Source of the DNA: Corynebacterium qintianiae
Lineage (GTDB): Bacteria > Actinomycetota > Actinomycetes > Mycobacteriales > Mycobacteriaceae
Length of the DNA stretch: 64,000 bases
Reading direction: 5' to 3'
Assembly (NCBI RefSeq): GCF_011038645.2
Contig: NZ_CP064955.1
Span: 682,001 to 746,000 of the forward strand
How positions within the stretch are numbered: the stretch's first letter is position 1; each line of letters opens with the position of its first letter. The position numbers were made by a program, and so were the translations under genes. Shown here piece by piece: positions 51,959 through 62,460 of the stretch. The notes beneath the pieces are model-generated. The model did no database searches. It saw only the letters and a list, made by a program, of their open reading frames with translations, and was not told the DNA's origin.

Positions 51959-52019
51959 GGCTCGAAAGGCTCACCTTACGAGACCCCGACGAGAACCGAC
52001 GAGAAAGGACCCGATTTAC

Positions 52020-53312
52020 GTGTCTGAAGATCTCCGCTACCAGGACCTCGCTTCCCTGGACCCCGAAGTACACGAGGCCATTGTCAACGAGCTCGGCCGC
52101 CAGCGCGACACGCTGGAGATGATTGCGTCGGAGAACTTCGTTCCCCGCGCCGTTCTCCAGGCGCAGGGCTCCGTCCTGACGAATAAATACGCGGAGGGTT
52201 ACCCGGGCCGCCGCTATTACGGCGGCTGCGAGCACGTCGACGTCATTGAGGACCTCGCGCGCGACCGCGCCAAGGAGGTTTTCGGTGCGCAGTACGCCAA
52301 CGTGCAGCCTCACTCCGGTGCGCAGGCCAACGCGGCTGTCCTCATGGCTCTGGCGGAGCCGGGCGACACCATCCTCGGTCTCGACTTGGCGCACGGCGGC
52401 CACCTCACCCACGGCATGAAAATCAACTTCTCCGGCCGCCTCTACAACGTCGCCGCTTACCAGGTGGAGAAGGACACCCACCTGATCGACATGGAGAAGC
52501 TGCGAGAGCAGGCCCGCGAGGTCAAGCCGAAGGTGATCATCGCCGGCTGGTCCGCCTACCCGCGCCAGGAGGATTTCGCGGAGTTCCGCTCTATCGCGGA
52601 CGAAGTTGGGGCCTACCTGTGGGTAGACATGGCGCACTTCGCCGGTCTCGTGGCCGCGGGCCTGCACCCGTCGCCGGTGCCGCACGCCCATGTGGTGTCG
52701 TCGACCGTGCACAAGACGCTCGGCGGCCCGCGCTCGGGCTTCATCCTCACCAACGACTTGGAGCTGCACAAGAAGCTCAACTCGGCAGTGTTCCCGGGCC
52801 AGCAGGGCGGCCCGCTCATGCACGCCGTCGCCGCCAAGGCCACGGCGTTCAAGATCGCCGGCACCCCCGAATTCAAGGACCGCCAGCAGCGCACCTTGGA
52901 CGGCGCGCGCATCCTGGCTGACCGCCTGACCCGCGAGGACGCTAAGTCGGCGGGAGTCGACGTTGTCTCGGGTGGCACCGACGTCCACCTGGTGCTGGTG
53001 GACCTGCGCAACTCCGACATGGACGGGCAGCAGGCCGAGGATCTGCTTCACACCGTGGGAATTACCGTCAACCGCAACGCCGTGCCGTTCGACCCGCGTC
53101 CCCCGAAGGTGACTTCCGGCCTGCGCATCGGTACCTCGGCGCTGGCCACCCGCGGTTTCGGTGGCGAGGACTTCACTGAGGTCGCCGAAGTCATCGCGGA
53201 GACCCTGATCAAGGGCGAGGCCGCCGACACCGAAGCGCTTCGCTCGCGCGTCGACGCGCTGGCTAAGAAGTACCCTCTGTATCCGGATCTGGAGAGCTGG
53301 AAGATGCTTTAA
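52020..53312 (+). CDS. glyA: Serine hydroxymethyltransferase
   Basis: 430 aa from GTG 52020, with AGAAAGGAC upstream; the longer frame lacks homology. Motifs: [50 protein letters not shown] and the PLP lysine in [15 protein letters not shown]. It interconverts serine and glycine and supplies methylene-THF. Its 3' end overlaps the DUF5997 gene by 50 bases, the longest overlap in the window. Confidence 0.96.
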   Translation: MSEDLRYQDLASLDPEVHEAIVNELGRQRDTLEMIASENFVPRAVLQAQGSVLTNKYAEGYPGRRYYGGCEHVDVIEDLARDRAKEVFGAQYANVQPHSGAQANAAVLMALAEPGDTILGLDLAHGGHLTHGMKINFSGRLYNVAAYQVEKDTHLIDMEKLREQAREVKPKVIIAGWSAYPRQEDFAEFRSIADEVGAYLWVDMAHFAGLVAAGLHPSPVPHAHVVSSTVHKTLGGPRSGFILTNDLELHKKLNSAVFPGQQGGPLMHAVAAKATAFKIAGTPEFKDRQQRTLDGARILADRLTREDAKSAGVDVVSGGTDVHLVLVDLRNSDMDGQQAEDLLHTVGITVNRNAVPFDPRPPKVTSGLRIGTSALATRGFGGEDFTEVAEVIAETLIKGEAADTEALRSRVDALAKKYPLYPDLESWKML

Positions 53313-53676
53313 CGGTCCGTGCGAGGCGCAGCCACTCGGGCTGGTTCTGCAGCAGTTCCGAGATCTGCTCGGTGGTCAGCGGCTCGTCCATCCCGTTCTT
53401 CTTCAGGGCGGTGATGCTGATGCCGAGCTTGCGCGCAACCTCGGGGCGGGGGTGTGGTCCGTTGAGGCGCAGCTCGGAGAGCCACTCGGGTGGGTTGGTC
53501 TGCAGCTCGCGCAGCTGGGCGTGGGTCACCGCGCCGTTGCGAAACTCCGCAGGGGTGGCGGGCAGGTAGATACCCAGCTTGGCGGCGGCGGTGGCCGGCT
53601 TCATCGCGGTGCCGGACGGCTCCCTGTCGAAGGGGTTGCTCGCGGTGGAGTTGATCGCGGTGGAGTTGTCAGTCAT
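53263..53676 (-). CDS. DUF5997 family protein
   Basis: 137 aa from ATG 53676. A variable N-terminus is followed by [20 protein letters not shown] and two similar blocks, [20 protein letters not shown] and [20 protein letters not shown], an internal repeat of about 20 residues. Between them, [19 protein letters not shown] reads like a helix-turn-helix. It may therefore bind DNA or act as an adaptor. Divergent from, and probably paired with, the LysR-like gene; TACCGT lies seven bases upstream. Confidence 0.8.
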   Translation of the reverse strand: MTDNSTAINSTASNPFDREPSGTAMKPATAAAKLGIYLPATPAEFRNGAVTHAQLRELQTNPPEWLSELRLNGPHPRPEVARKLGISITALKKNGMDEPLTTEQISELLQNQPEWLRLARTVKASSSSPDPDTEGTS

Positions 53677-53683
53677 GACCTCG

Positions 53684-53693
53684 ACGGTAGCAT
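53684..53693. promoter_or_regulatory. Overlapping divergent -10 elements, DUF5997 / LysR-like
   Basis: TACCGT on the minus strand (53689-53684) and TAGCAT on the plus strand (53688-53693) overlap by two bases. Starts lie seven and six bases away with no Shine-Dalgarno, so both genes look leaderless from only 23 intergenic bases. Confidence 0.45.
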
Positions 53694-53699
53694 TCAGGC

Positions 53700-54317
53700 A
53701 TGCTCTCTCTCGCTTTCGCAACCGGCACCGAGCCCGGCAAATGGTTCAGGCGCTACACAGAAGCCACCGACCACGGTCTCGACACCCGGGACGCGGATGA
53801 TCCCATCGCACTGCTTGAAGCGGGGGAGTGCCACGTCGCGCTCGCGCGGCTGCCGGATCCCCGCGTCAGCGACGACTACCACGTTGTCGTCCTCTACGAG
53901 GAGGCCGCCGGGGTCGCCGTCTCAAAAGATTCGGTCTACGCGGAAGTCGGGGAGCGCGTGCTTGTCGACGACTTGGCGGGCGAGCCCGTGAACTACCGTT
54001 ACGTCGACGGGGCGTCGATAAGCCGGCTGCGGCCCGCCCTTCAGTTGGTGGCCGCGAACGTCGGAGTCGCGTATGCCCCCAAGCCGCTGCTCAAGGCGCT
54101 TTCCAAGAAACAAGTCACGGTGCTCGATGTCGAAGGAGAAGCGTCGCCGATTGCCTTGGTGTGGCGCAAAAACGACGATGGTGACGCGATCCAGGACTTC
54201 GTGGGGGTGGCTAAGGGTCGCACTGTGAGGTCGTCGAGAAGCGCTGTGCCCTCGGCGAAGCCCTCGAAAAAGCGCCCGGTTCCGAAGCAAGGTCGGGGGA
54301 GGGGACGCCGCCGTTAA
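53700..54317 (+). CDS. HTH-less LysR substrate-binding domain protein
   Basis: 205 aa. The fold resembles the LysR effector domain (SLAFATGTEPGKWFRRY, ALLEAGECHVALARLPDP, VLYEEAAGVAVSKDS, LQLVAANVGVAYAP), but the N-terminal winged helix is absent because the ATG begins at the domain boundary. A basic tail, SKKRPVPKQGRGRGRRR, ends the protein. It may sense a ligand and work with the divergent DUF5997 protein, which has a possible HTH. The tail may contact nucleic acid. Confidence 0.8.
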   Translation: MLSLAFATGTEPGKWFRRYTEATDHGLDTRDADDPIALLEAGECHVALARLPDPRVSDDYHVVVLYEEAAGVAVSKDSVYAEVGERVLVDDLAGEPVNYRYVDGASISRLRPALQLVAANVGVAYAPKPLLKALSKKQVTVLDVEGEASPIALVWRKNDDGDAIQDFVGVAKGRTVRSSRSAVPSAKPSKKRPVPKQGRGRGRRR

Positions 54318-54372
54318 CCTGAAATTTGCATAATGGTTACCGTATGTATTCCCGAGCCGAAAGGTAGTATTC

Positions 54373-54948
54373 ATGAATATCACCCGAACCATTACTGCGA
54401 CCGTCGCCGCCGCAGCGTTGACCACCGGCCTCGTCGCGTGCTCCGCCCAGGAGGACAAGGCGGCAGAGACGGCTGAGACGACGGTGGCCGAAACCGCCAC
54501 GGAAACCAACACGGCCACGGAGACTGCTACCCCGTCGGAATCTAAGGGTGCAACTGAGGCTGAGGCTGGCACCGTGGCCGTCGACACCGCAGACGGTGCG
54601 CAGGCGATGGTTCCGGCCGGTCTCGCCGAGGCGATGGACACCTACGCCCAGGCCGAATGGGGCGAGCCGCTCAGCGTCGAAGAGACCGAGGAAGGCTGGA
54701 TCACCGCCTACGACGGCGGCCACTACGTCACGTGGAACGAGAACACCGGCGGCGCGCCGACCTGGGGCGAAATCGCGAACAACTGGCTCACCACCGTCGA
54801 ACCCGAGCAGGGCCTCGGTTTCCCGGTCGCAGCCGAGACCCCGCTTGAGGATGGCTCCGGGTGGGTTCAGGAGTTCGAGAACGGCACCATCGAGTGGGCG
54901 CGCGGTGAGGATGGGCTGTTCCAGGCGAACGTTAACGTCACCAACTAG
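54373..54948 (+). CDS. LGFP-repeat lipoprotein
   Basis: 191 aa. Lipobox LVACS (Cys at residue 23), then an Ala/Glu/Thr-rich linker of about 45 residues. The C-terminal half carries WGEPLSVEETEEGWITAYDG and a clear LGFP unit, GLGFPVAAETPLEDGSGWVQ, with GTIEWARG. LGFP modules occur in corynebacterial cell-wall proteins and are thought to anchor to the envelope. GAAAGG precedes the ATG. Function beyond wall association is unknown. Confidence 0.82.
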   Translation: MNITRTITATVAAAALTTGLVACSAQEDKAAETAETTVAETATETNTATETATPSESKGATEAEAGTVAVDTADGAQAMVPAGLAEAMDTYAQAEWGEPLSVEETEEGWITAYDGGHYVTWNENTGGAPTWGEIANNWLTTVEPEQGLGFPVAAETPLEDGSGWVQEFENGTIEWARGEDGLFQANVNVTN

Positions 54949-54959
54949 AGTTAGGCACC

Positions 54960-55520
54960 ATGTCTGATACGACCCGAAGCGGTTTCCGTCTCCGCCCGAT
55001 TCGCCCGAGTGACTACCCGCAAGTCCGCGAGATCTACGAGGCAGGATTGAACTCCGGGCACGCGACCTACGAGTCGAAGGGGCAGAACTGGGAAGAGTTC
55101 CGCCAGAAGAAAATTATGGAAACCGTCTTCGTGGCCGTGGATGCGGACGACGACGAGCGGGTTTTAGGCTGGGTGTCGGCCGCCAAGGCGACGACACGCA
55201 GCGTGTTCCACGGCGTTGTGGAAGATTCGATCTACATTCACCCCGACGCGCGGGGCCAGGGAGTCTCCGGTGCGCTGCTGGACAAGCTCATTGATACCTG
55301 CATCGCCCTAGACAAGTGGTCCATCCACTCGTGGATCTTCCCGGAAAACGAGGGATCCGCAAAGCTGCACCTCTCGCGCGGCTTCACCAAGGTGGGCACT
55401 TTCCACCACATGGCGAAGATGGCCTACGGGGAGCTCGAGGGCGAGTGGCGCGACACGGACGTCTACGAGCTCCTGTTGCCGAAGCCCGGCGAAAAAGGCG
55501 TCAAGGGCACTAGGAAATAG
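54960..55520 (+). CDS. GNAT N-acetyltransferase, phosphinothricin acetyltransferase-like
   Basis: 186 aa. [20 protein letters not shown] at the start, acetyl-CoA loop [18 protein letters not shown] (Q/RxxGxG/A type), and [20 protein letters not shown] at the C-terminus, all typical of the PAT branch. Substrates in this branch include phosphinothricin and methionine sulfoximine. It lies 11 bases after the lipoprotein gene and overlaps the convergent DHA2 exporter by 11 bases. Confidence 0.87.
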   Translation: MSDTTRSGFRLRPIRPSDYPQVREIYEAGLNSGHATYESKGQNWEEFRQKKIMETVFVAVDADDDERVLGWVSAAKATTRSVFHGVVEDSIYIHPDARGQGVSGALLDKLIDTCIALDKWSIHSWIFPENEGSAKLHLSRGFTKVGTFHHMAKMAYGELEGEWRDTDVYELLLPKPGEKGVKGTRK

Positions 55521-57054
55521 TCTCTTTCAGCGGCTCTTCTTTCACCGGGAGCAACAGCGCCATGGCTGCGATCGCGAGGGGCACCATCAGCAGGAACACC
55601 GGCGTCAGGCCGTCGTTGTAGCTTGTCACCACGGCCTCGCGCAAAGCGTCAGGCAGCCCCGCCACGAACGAGGGTGTGAGGCTGTTGCGCGCGCCGCCGG
55701 AGGCGAACGCTTCGGCGTACTGCGCGCCGTCCGGCCCCATCTGCTGCAGTGCTGCGGGTAAACGCTCCTCGAGGTTGCCCTTCATGTTGTGGATGAACAG
55801 CGAACCCACGAGGGAGGCGCCGAGCGCCGAGCCCAGCTGGCGGAAGAAGTTGTTCGTCGCAGTAGCCGTTCCCACCACGGCAACGGGGAAAGAGTTCTGC
55901 ACGATCAGCACCAGGACCTGCATGACCATGCCGAGGCCGAAGCCGAAGATGAACATGTAGAAACCCAGCACGGTCAGTGTCGTGGACGCTTCGAGCCGGG
56001 AGAACAGCACGAGTGCCACGGCGGTGATGGCCATGCCCACGATGGGGTAAATCTTGTACCGGCCCCAGCGCGAGATGATGAAGCCCACAGACACTCCCAT
56101 GCCCAGCATGCCGAGCACCATCGGGATCATCATCAGGCCGGCCTTGGTCGGGGTCAGCCCGTGCACCATCTGCAGGTAGGTGGGCAGGTAGCCGAGAGCA
56201 CCCATCATGGCGAAGCCGAGTACCACGCCCGCGGCGGTGGTGAGCACCATGTTGCGGTTGGTGAAAAGCTGCATCGGGATCAGCGGGTCGGACACGCGCA
56301 GTTCCACCACCACAAAGAGAGCGGCGGAGAGGATGGCGGCGGCGATGAGCCCGATAATGGTCGGCGAGGACCACGCATAGTCCGTTCCACCCCAGGTGGT
56401 GGTGAGGATGATGCTGCTGGTGGCCACCACCATGAGCACAGTTCCCAGCCAATCGAAACGTAGGGCTTTGTCCCCGCGCTGGCGCAGATGCAGCACAGCA
56501 GCTGAGACACCCATCGCTAGCAGGCCGAGCGGGATGTTCATCCACAGTCCCCAGCGCCAGCCGGGGCCGTCGGTGAAGAACCCGCCGAGCACGGGGCCCA
56601 GGACGGAGGCGACGCCGAACACCGCGCCGATCGCGCCCATGTACTTGCCTCTCTCGCGGGCGGGGACGACCTCGGCGATAATCGCCTGTGAATTCACCAT
56701 CATGCCGCCGGCTCCCAGACCCTGGATCGCACGGCCGAGAATGAGCAGTTCCATGGTGTGGGCGAACCCGCCGATCGCGGAGCCGATGACGAACAGTGCG
56801 ATGGAGCCGATGTAGAGCCACTTGCGGCCCAGGCCGTCGCCAAGCTTGCCGTTCACGGGCATCGCGATGGTCATGGTGACCATGAACACGGAGATCACCC
56901 AGCTCATGTGGTCCACGCCGCCTAGTTCACCGACGATGGTGGGCAGGGCGGTACCGAAGATCATCTGGCCGAGCGAGCTCATCAGCATCGTGAGCATGAG
57001 CGCGCCGAAGATCAGTCCGATGTGCGGCTCTTTTCGGGTTCTAGTTTCTACCAT
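55510..57054 (-). CDS. DHA2-family multidrug exporter (MFS, 14 TM)
   Basis: 514 aa from ATG 57054; the longer frame upstream is tetR read out of frame. Fourteen predicted helices, [20 protein letters not shown] motif A, and [20 protein letters not shown] motif C of drug:H+ antiporters of the EmrB/QacA class. It probably exports toxic compounds. The ATG overlaps the end of the tetR gene by seven bases, so both are one operon under the palindrome at 57669-57694. Confidence 0.9.
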   Translation of the reverse strand: MVETRTRKEPHIGLIFGALMLTMLMSSLGQMIFGTALPTIVGELGGVDHMSWVISVFMVTMTIAMPVNGKLGDGLGRKWLYIGSIALFVIGSAIGGFAHTMELLILGRAIQGLGAGGMMVNSQAIIAEVVPARERGKYMGAIGAVFGVASVLGPVLGGFFTDGPGWRWGLWMNIPLGLLAMGVSAAVLHLRQRGDKALRFDWLGTVLMVVATSSIILTTTWGGTDYAWSSPTIIGLIAAAILSAALFVVVELRVSDPLIPMQLFTNRNMVLTTAAGVVLGFAMMGALGYLPTYLQMVHGLTPTKAGLMMIPMVLGMLGMGVSVGFIISRWGRYKIYPIVGMAITAVALVLFSRLEASTTLTVLGFYMFIFGFGLGMVMQVLVLIVQNSFPVAVVGTATATNNFFRQLGSALGASLVGSLFIHNMKGNLEERLPAALQQMGPDGAQYAEAFASGGARNSLTPSFVAGLPDALREAVVTSYNDGLTPVFLLMVPLAIAAMALLLPVKEEPLKETIS

Positions 57055-57671
57055 GCCAGCTCCTTGCAAAAATCGGTGTGGATGTGCGCTGCGGCGCGCA
57101 CGCATTCGATGGGGGTTTTGTCCCCGGTGGGGAAGTGGGGGCTGGCGAGGTACAGGGAGAGCGCTGTGCGGCACATTTCTACAACCGAGTGGACCTCCAC
57201 CTCGGCGGGGACGTCAGGCAGTTTGCGGTCTTCGGGGAATCTCGCAAGATGCTTTTCGACGGCCCGTGCCAGCGCCGTAAGAGTCTCCACGCGCCTCTTG
57301 TGGGCGGCGTGAGCCAGCGCAGGGTTGCCGGACATGAGGGCGCGGCGCCGCTCGAGGCATTCGTGGTCTTGCGATCCCTCTTTCTCGGTGAGCTGGGAGA
57401 AGATGAGCTCGACCAAGTTGCCCGAGGGGGTCAACTCGATCGTCTCCAGGGCTCCCTCATCGAGTTCAAAGGGGAATGCACCCAGGATGGCCTCGTCCTT
57501 GGAGTCGACGTAGTTAAAGAAGGTGCGCCGCGAGATGTCCGCCGCGGCGCATATGTCTTCCACTGTCACGGCGTCAAAGCCGCGCTTTTCGACGAGGTTC
57601 ATTGCCTCGCCGTAAATTCGGCGCAGCGTTGTCAGGCGCTTGCGCTCGCGTAATCCAGGTGAATTTGTCAC
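57048..57671 (-). CDS. TetR family repressor of the DHA2 exporter
   Basis: 207 aa from GTG 57671. N-terminal [42 protein letters not shown], the usual TetR_N form. The first gene of a tetR-MFS operon. A 26-bp inverted repeat covers its start codon and the TAATAT -10 element eight bases upstream, so autorepression is expected and release by an exporter substrate is likely. The mRNA would be leaderless. Confidence 0.9.
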   Translation of the reverse strand: MTNSPGLRERKRLTTLRRIYGEAMNLVEKRGFDAVTVEDICAAADISRRTFFNYVDSKDEAILGAFPFELDEGALETIELTPSGNLVELIFSQLTEKEGSQDHECLERRRALMSGNPALAHAAHKRRVETLTALARAVEKHLARFPEDRKLPDVPAEVEVHSVVEMCRTALSLYLASPHFPTGDKTPIECVRAAAHIHTDFCKELAW

Positions 57672-57694
57672 GGGGTGCAATATTACACCCCGTG
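57669..57694. promoter_or_regulatory. 26-bp palindromic operator over the tetR start
   Basis: Outer arms CACGGGGTG (57669-57677) and CACCCCGTG (57686-57694) are perfect complements, and the inner AAT/ATT continue the dyad. Only one base pair of thirteen is mismatched (57678/57685). The dyad includes the GTG start and the minus-strand TAATAT -10 (57685-57680). This is a classic position for a TetR autorepressor. Confidence 0.8.
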
Positions 57695-57715
57695 CAAGGT
57701 TTGTCTATTCGCCCG

Positions 57716-59116
57716 CTAGTTGCGGTCGGTGTTCGCCATCGACAGCACGTCCAGGCGGCGATCCAGCTCCTCCTCGGTGAGCTTCTCGCCGTCGACGAAA
57801 CCGAGGTCAATCACTGTCTCGCGGATGGTCTTTCCTTCCTTGAGCGCGGTCTTGGCCACCTTGGCGGCGTTCTCGTAACCGATCGCGGAGTTCAGCGGCG
57901 TGACGATCGAGGGCGAGGACTCGGCCAGCGTTTGCATCCGCTCGACGTTGGGCTCGATGCCGTCGACAAGCTTGGTGGCGAACTGCCGTGCGGTGTTGGC
58001 CAGCAGGCGGGAGGACTCGAGCACGTTGCGTGCCATCACCGGGATGAACACGTTGAGCTCGAACTGGCCCTGGGTGCCCGCGAACGCCACGGCAGCGTCG
58101 TTGCCGATGACCTGGGCGGAAACCTGGGTAGCGGTCTCGCAGAGCACTGGGTTGACCTTGCCCGGCATGATGGAGGAGCCCGGCTGCAGGTCCGGGAGGT
58201 GGATCTCACCGAAGCCGGCGAGCGGGCCAGAGCCCATGAGGCGGATGTCGTTGGCGATCTTGTACAGGGACACCGCAACGGAGCGCATCGCACCGGAGAA
58301 CTCGACGAGAGCGTCGCGGTTGGCCTGCGCCTCGAAGTGGTTCTTCGCCTCGGACAGCTGCTGCACGCCGGTGAGAGCCTTGAGCTCTTCCGTTACCTTG
58401 GCGCCGAAGTCCGCCGGGGTGTTGATACCGGTGCCCACGGCGGTGCCGCCGATGGCGAGCTCACCCAGTCGCTCGAGCGTGGCCTCGACGCGCTGGATGC
58501 CCAGCTCGATCTGGCGGGCGTAACCGGAGAACTCCTGGCCGAGGGTGACCGGGGTGGCATCCATCAGGTGAGTGCGGCCGGACTTGACCACGGTGTGCCA
58601 CTCCTTGGCCTTTGCGTCCAGAGAGGCGTGGAGCACCTTGAGGCCCGGAATGAGGTCCTCGACCGCAGCCTCGGTGGCGGCGACGTGGGTCGCGGTGGGG
58701 AAGGTGTCGTTGGAGGACTGCCCCATGTTCACGTCGTCGTTCGGGTGCACCTCGACGCCGTTGGCCTTGGCGACCGATGCGATGACCTCGTTGGTGTTCA
58801 TGTTCGACGAGGTGCCCGAACCGGTCTGGAAGACGTCGATCGGGAACTGGTCGTCGTGCTGGCCATCCGCAATCTCCTTCGCGGCGGCGATGATCGCGTC
58901 GGCCTTGTCGGCGTCCAGGTTGCCCATGTCCTTGTTCACCTGGGCGCAGGCTGCCTTGAGCAGGCCGAGGGCGCGGATCTGCTGCGCCTCGAGGCCGCGG
59001 CCCGAGATGGGGAAGTTCTCCACGGCGCGCTGGGTCTGCGCGCGCCACAGGGCCTCAACCGGCACCTTGACCTCGCCCATGGTGTCGTGCTCGATGCGGT
59101 ATTCCTGATCAGCCAT
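57716..59116 (-). CDS. fumC: Fumarate hydratase, class II
   Basis: 466 aa. Signature [16 protein letters not shown]-terminal [14 protein letters not shown] and [13 protein letters not shown] motifs. TCA-cycle enzyme hydrating fumarate to malate. AAGGAGACATTC precedes the ATG. It follows glpX by 30 bases, and the glpX-fumC pair is conserved in Corynebacteriales. Confidence 0.96.
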   Translation of the reverse strand: MADQEYRIEHDTMGEVKVPVEALWRAQTQRAVENFPISGRGLEAQQIRALGLLKAACAQVNKDMGNLDADKADAIIAAAKEIADGQHDDQFPIDVFQTGSGTSSNMNTNEVIASVAKANGVEVHPNDDVNMGQSSNDTFPTATHVAATEAAVEDLIPGLKVLHASLDAKAKEWHTVVKSGRTHLMDATPVTLGQEFSGYARQIELGIQRVEATLERLGELAIGGTAVGTGINTPADFGAKVTEELKALTGVQQLSEAKNHFEAQANRDALVEFSGAMRSVAVSLYKIANDIRLMGSGPLAGFGEIHLPDLQPGSSIMPGKVNPVLCETATQVSAQVIGNDAAVAFAGTQGQFELNVFIPVMARNVLESSRLLANTARQFATKLVDGIEPNVERMQTLAESSPSIVTPLNSAIGYENAAKVAKTALKEGKTIRETVIDLGFVDGEKLTEEELDRRLDVLSMANTDRN

Positions 59117-59146
59117 GAATGTCTCCTTTTTCGATGGGGTTATTAA

Positions 59147-60166
59147 CTATTCCGTCGGGTCAGAGTAGTCGACAACGGAGAACTCCTGCAGCTTGGACAG
59201 CTGGTGGATGGACTCCACGTAGCGCACCGTGCCGGACTTGCCGCGCATCACGAGCGAGCGGGTCGTCGCGCCATTCTTGCGGTAGGACACGCCGCGCAGC
59301 ATGTCGCCGTTGGTCACACCCGTGGCGGCGAAGTAGCAGTTGTCGGTGGACACGAGGTCATCAATTCCGAGAACGCGGTCCAGGTCGTGGCCGGCGGCGA
59401 GGACTCGCTCGCGCTCGTCGTCGTTCTGCGGAGCGAGCTGACCCTGGATCTCTCCTCCCAGGCACTTCAGCGCGCAGGCCGCGATGACGCCCTCGGGGGT
59501 TCCGCCGACGCCCATCATGATGTCGATGGAGTTGGTGTCCTGCGCCGCCGAGATGGCGCCGGCGACGTCGCCGTCCATGATGAAGCGGACCTTCGCACCG
59601 GCCGCGCGGATCTCGGCCACGAGCTTCTCGTGGCGGGGGCGATCGAGTACGACCACCGTAACCTCGGACGGCTTGACACCCTTGGCCGCGGCCACGGCAC
59701 GCACGTTGTCCGCCACCGACGCGGTGATGTCGATTGTGCCGGCGGCCTCCGGGCCCACGGCGATCTTGTTCATGTAGAACGCATCCTTCGGGTTGTACAT
59801 CGAGCCGCGCTCGGCCGCGGCGATGACGGCGATCGCGTTCGGCCGGCCCTCTGCCATCAGGCGGGTGCCGTCGACCGGGTCCACCGCGAGGTCGACCTTG
59901 GCACCCTCGCCGTTGCCCACGCGCTCGCCGTTGTAGAGCATCGGGGCCTCGTCCTTCTCACCCTCACCGATCACGATGACGCCGTCCATGGTCACGGAGT
60001 TGATCATCTTGCGCATCGCGTCCACCGCCGCGCCGTCACCTTCGTTCTTCTTGCCGCGGCCGACCCAGCGACCCGACGCGAGCGCCGCCGCCTCAGTCAC
60101 ACGCACGAGCTCGAGCGCGAGGTTACGGTCCGGGTATACAAAGTCCGATGCGGTCTGGTCAGTCAT
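59147..60166 (-). CDS. glpX: Fructose-1,6-bisphosphatase, class II
   Basis: 339 aa. Li+-sensitive metal site blocks [17 protein letters not shown] and [19 protein letters not shown], followed by [18 protein letters not shown], typical of GlpX. It is the gluconeogenic phosphatase in actinobacteria. AGGAGGCTGCC precedes the ATG. Upstream, DUF4245 is divergent. Confidence 0.95.
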   Translation of the reverse strand: MTDQTASDFVYPDRNLALELVRVTEAAALASGRWVGRGKKNEGDGAAVDAMRKMINSVTMDGVIVIGEGEKDEAPMLYNGERVGNGEGAKVDLAVDPVDGTRLMAEGRPNAIAVIAAAERGSMYNPKDAFYMNKIAVGPEAAGTIDITASVADNVRAVAAAKGVKPSEVTVVVLDRPRHEKLVAEIRAAGAKVRFIMDGDVAGAISAAQDTNSIDIMMGVGGTPEGVIAACALKCLGGEIQGQLAPQNDDERERVLAAGHDLDRVLGIDDLVSTDNCYFAATGVTNGDMLRGVSYRKNGATTRSLVMRGKSGTVRYVESIHQLSKLQEFSVVDYSDPTE

Positions 60167-60279
60167 CGAAGGCAGCCTCCTGAGCTACAGAATGTGGGAA
60201 AGATTTCCCCCCATTGTGACACTTCCGGGCACCCGGTTGGTCCCGCGCTGCCAATTCGGGGGTGAGCGGGTGGCCGTGC

Positions 60280-60285
60280 CATACT
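60280..60285 (+). promoter_or_regulatory. -10-like CATACT for leaderless DUF4245 gene
   Basis: CATACT ends seven bases before the GTG start at 60293; no Shine-Dalgarno is present. Confidence 0.4.
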
Positions 60286-60292
60286 TGAGCGC

Positions 60293-60865
60293 GTGGCAGG
60301 CGACGACAAACCCCGTATTTTCCAGGACGGCCGCGACATGATGATCAATGTTGCGGTCATCATCGTCGCGATGCTTGTCGTGGTCGGGTTCACCGGACTG
60401 TGCACCTTCAATCCGGGCGCTCCCGAGCAGGGCCCCGTGCAGGAGGTGGATGCGCGTTCATTCGTGGAACTCGAGTCCCGCGCCGTGGATTTCCCGGTGC
60501 GCTACCCGGAAATGGCGAATGAGTGGACGACCAACTCCGCGCGCCGTGCGATGCTCGGGGGCGAGCCCGCACCCGTTATCGGGTGGGTTACCCCCGGAGG
60601 CGGATTCGTGCAGATGACGCAGACGGGCGCGCCGCTTGACGACGCCGTCCGGGGCATCGACGCCAATCCCCGCCAGCTCTCCAATACCGAAGAAGTCGGT
60701 GGCACGGAGGTGCAGGTCTACAGCTCTAAGGAATCCGACGTGCGCGATGTCTGGGCCGTCGACACGGGTGACGCGCGCCTGCTGTTCACAGGCGCCGCGA
60801 CTCCTGAGGAATTTAAACAGCTCATCGGCGTCGCGGTATCCACCCCGCCGCTGGCAGCCTCCTAA
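60293..60865 (+). CDS. DUF4245 membrane-anchored protein
   Basis: 190 aa, GTG start. One N-terminal helix ([20 protein letters not shown]) then an extracytoplasmic domain with [19 protein letters not shown] and [17 protein letters not shown]. It matches the conserved protein beside glpX in mycobacteria. Function is unknown. The stop overlaps the convergent xseB stop by four bases. Confidence 0.85.
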   Translation: MAGDDKPRIFQDGRDMMINVAVIIVAMLVVVGFTGLCTFNPGAPEQGPVQEVDARSFVELESRAVDFPVRYPEMANEWTTNSARRAMLGGEPAPVIGWVTPGGGFVQMTQTGAPLDDAVRGIDANPRQLSNTEEVGGTEVQVYSSKESDVRDVWAVDTGDARLLFTGAATPEEFKQLIGVAVSTPPLAAS

Positions 60866-61110
60866 GAGTCGGCGCCGCCGATCGCTTCTTCCACGCGCTT
60901 GGAGGCGCCGCTGAGAAGCACCTCGCAGCGCTTGGCTAGCGCCTCGCCGCGCTCCCAGTACTTGAGTGATTCATCGAGGCTCATCTGGCCGAGCTCGAGG
61001 ATCTTGACGGTTTCGACGAGCTCGTCTCGCGCTTGCTCGTAGGAAAGGGTTGCTGGGTCGGGGAAAGCGTTTTCGCCGGCCTGGCCGGAGCCGAAGGTGT
61101 TCTCGCTCAT
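60862..61110 (-). CDS. xseB: Exodeoxyribonuclease VII small subunit
   Basis: 82 aa. Family core [18 protein letters not shown] and [20 protein letters not shown]. Several small subunits pair with each XseA in a nuclease that trims single-stranded DNA. It follows xseA by 22 bases. Confidence 0.93.
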   Translation of the reverse strand: MSENTFGSGQAGENAFPDPATLSYEQARDELVETVKILELGQMSLDESLKYWERGEALAKRCEVLLSGASKRVEEAIGGADS

Positions 61111-61132
61111 GTGTCTCCTAAATCTTCGGGCG

Positions 61133-62383
61133 TTAATCTGCGGGCGTAGTGGACATGGACGCTGCGGTGACCGAGCCGTCCGCGACGCGGATGCGCAACT
61201 GCGACCCGGGCGGGGACTGCCCGATGCTGGTGACCACTTCCGGGCCGGAGCCGTCGCGGGGCAGCACCTGCACGACGGCGTAGCCCCGCTCTAGCGTGGC
61301 TGAGGGGCCTAGGGCCGAGACCTGCGAGCGTAGCGACACGACCCGGTTGGATTCCTGGCGCAAGAGATAGGACACGTCCCGGCGGATCATGGCCAACGCG
61401 CGGCTGACCTCCTCGCGCCGCTGAGTCAGGGAGGTCATGGGGTCTGCCAGAACCGGGCGGGTGCGGAGCGAGGCGATACCCGCGCGTTCGCGCTCCACCC
61501 AGCCACGCAGGGCGGCGTTCATTCTGGAGCGCGCCTCTGCGACGAACGCGTGCTCCTGGGCGGCGTCCGGCACGACGCGCTTCGCCGCATCCGTGGGCGT
61601 GGCCGCGCGCATGTCGGCGATGTTGTCTAGGACCGGATTGTCTGGTTCGTGGCCGATCGCTGACACGACGGGTGTGCGCGCCGCTACCACCACGCGCTGC
61701 AGCGCCTCCTCGGAGAACGGAAGCAGGTCCTCCACAGATCCGCCGCCGCGGGCGATGATAATGACGTCCACCTCGCGATCGGCATCGAGTTGCTGCAGCG
61801 CCGCGATAACCTCGGGCACCGCGTTGGCGCCCTGGACGGCGGTGTTGATCACGCGGAACTGCACCGCAGGCCAGCGCGACTGCGCCACCGACAACACGTC
61901 GCGTTCGGCGGCGGAGCCCTTACCCGTGATCAGCCCGACTGTGCTGGGGAGGTAGGGCAGCGGCCGCTTCCGGGAGGCGTCGAAAAGCCCCTCCCCGGCG
62001 AGCTGCTTCCGTAGCTGCTCGATGCGTGCCAGGAGCTCGCCCTCGCCGACGTGGCGGACATCGGTGACGTACATGGAGAAAGAACCGCGGCCTGCGTAGA
62101 AAGTGGGCTTGCCCAGAACGACGACGCGGTCACCGTCTTTGAGGGGCGTCGGCAGGGACCGCAGCAGGGCAGTGTCCGCCGTGAGTTGGACGGACATCTG
62201 CTCCTGAGTGTCGCGCAGCGTCAGGTAGGACATTTTCCACGTCGGCTTGACGTTGATCTGGGTGAGCTGCCCCTCGACCCACAGCCAGCCGAGACGTTCG
62301 ATCCACTTCTTCACCGTGCCGTTAAGCTTGGCTACCGGCCACGGGTTCTCGGGCGAGCTTTTTGGGGCGTTCTGCTCCGTCAC
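61133..62383 (-). CDS. xseA: Exodeoxyribonuclease VII large subunit
   Basis: 416 aa from GTG 62383, with GAGAGGGAG upstream. N-terminal OB domain ([20 protein letters not shown]), catalytic core with [18 protein letters not shown] and [19 protein letters not shown] plus [13 protein letters not shown], then a coiled-coil region and a C-terminal segment. It acts with XseB on single-stranded DNA ends in repair. Divergent from ispH, as in mycobacteria. Confidence 0.95.
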   Translation of the reverse strand: MTEQNAPKSSPENPWPVAKLNGTVKKWIERLGWLWVEGQLTQINVKPTWKMSYLTLRDTQEQMSVQLTADTALLRSLPTPLKDGDRVVVLGKPTFYAGRGSFSMYVTDVRHVGEGELLARIEQLRKQLAGEGLFDASRKRPLPYLPSTVGLITGKGSAAERDVLSVAQSRWPAVQFRVINTAVQGANAVPEVIAALQQLDADREVDVIIIARGGGSVEDLLPFSEEALQRVVVAARTPVVSAIGHEPDNPVLDNIADMRAATPTDAAKRVVPDAAQEHAFVAEARSRMNAALRGWVERERAGIASLRTRPVLADPMTSLTQRREEVSRALAMIRRDVSYLLRQESNRVVSLRSQVSALGPSATLERGYAVVQVLPRDGSGPEVVTSIGQSPPGSQLRIRVADGSVTAASMSTTPAD

Positions 62384-62447
62384 ATGTGCTCCCTCTCTCG
62401 ATTCCACCTGAGTTTAGCGCCGTCTATCCTTTTAGACTCGAGTTAGA

Positions 62448-62453
62448 TACCCT
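62448..62453 (+). promoter_or_regulatory. -10 hexamer TACCCT, ispH
   Basis: TACCCT ends seven bases before ATG 62461, identical in sequence and spacing to the one before the SDR gene at 13.1 kb. No clear Shine-Dalgarno. Confidence 0.45.
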
Positions 62454-62460
62454 AGGTTCC

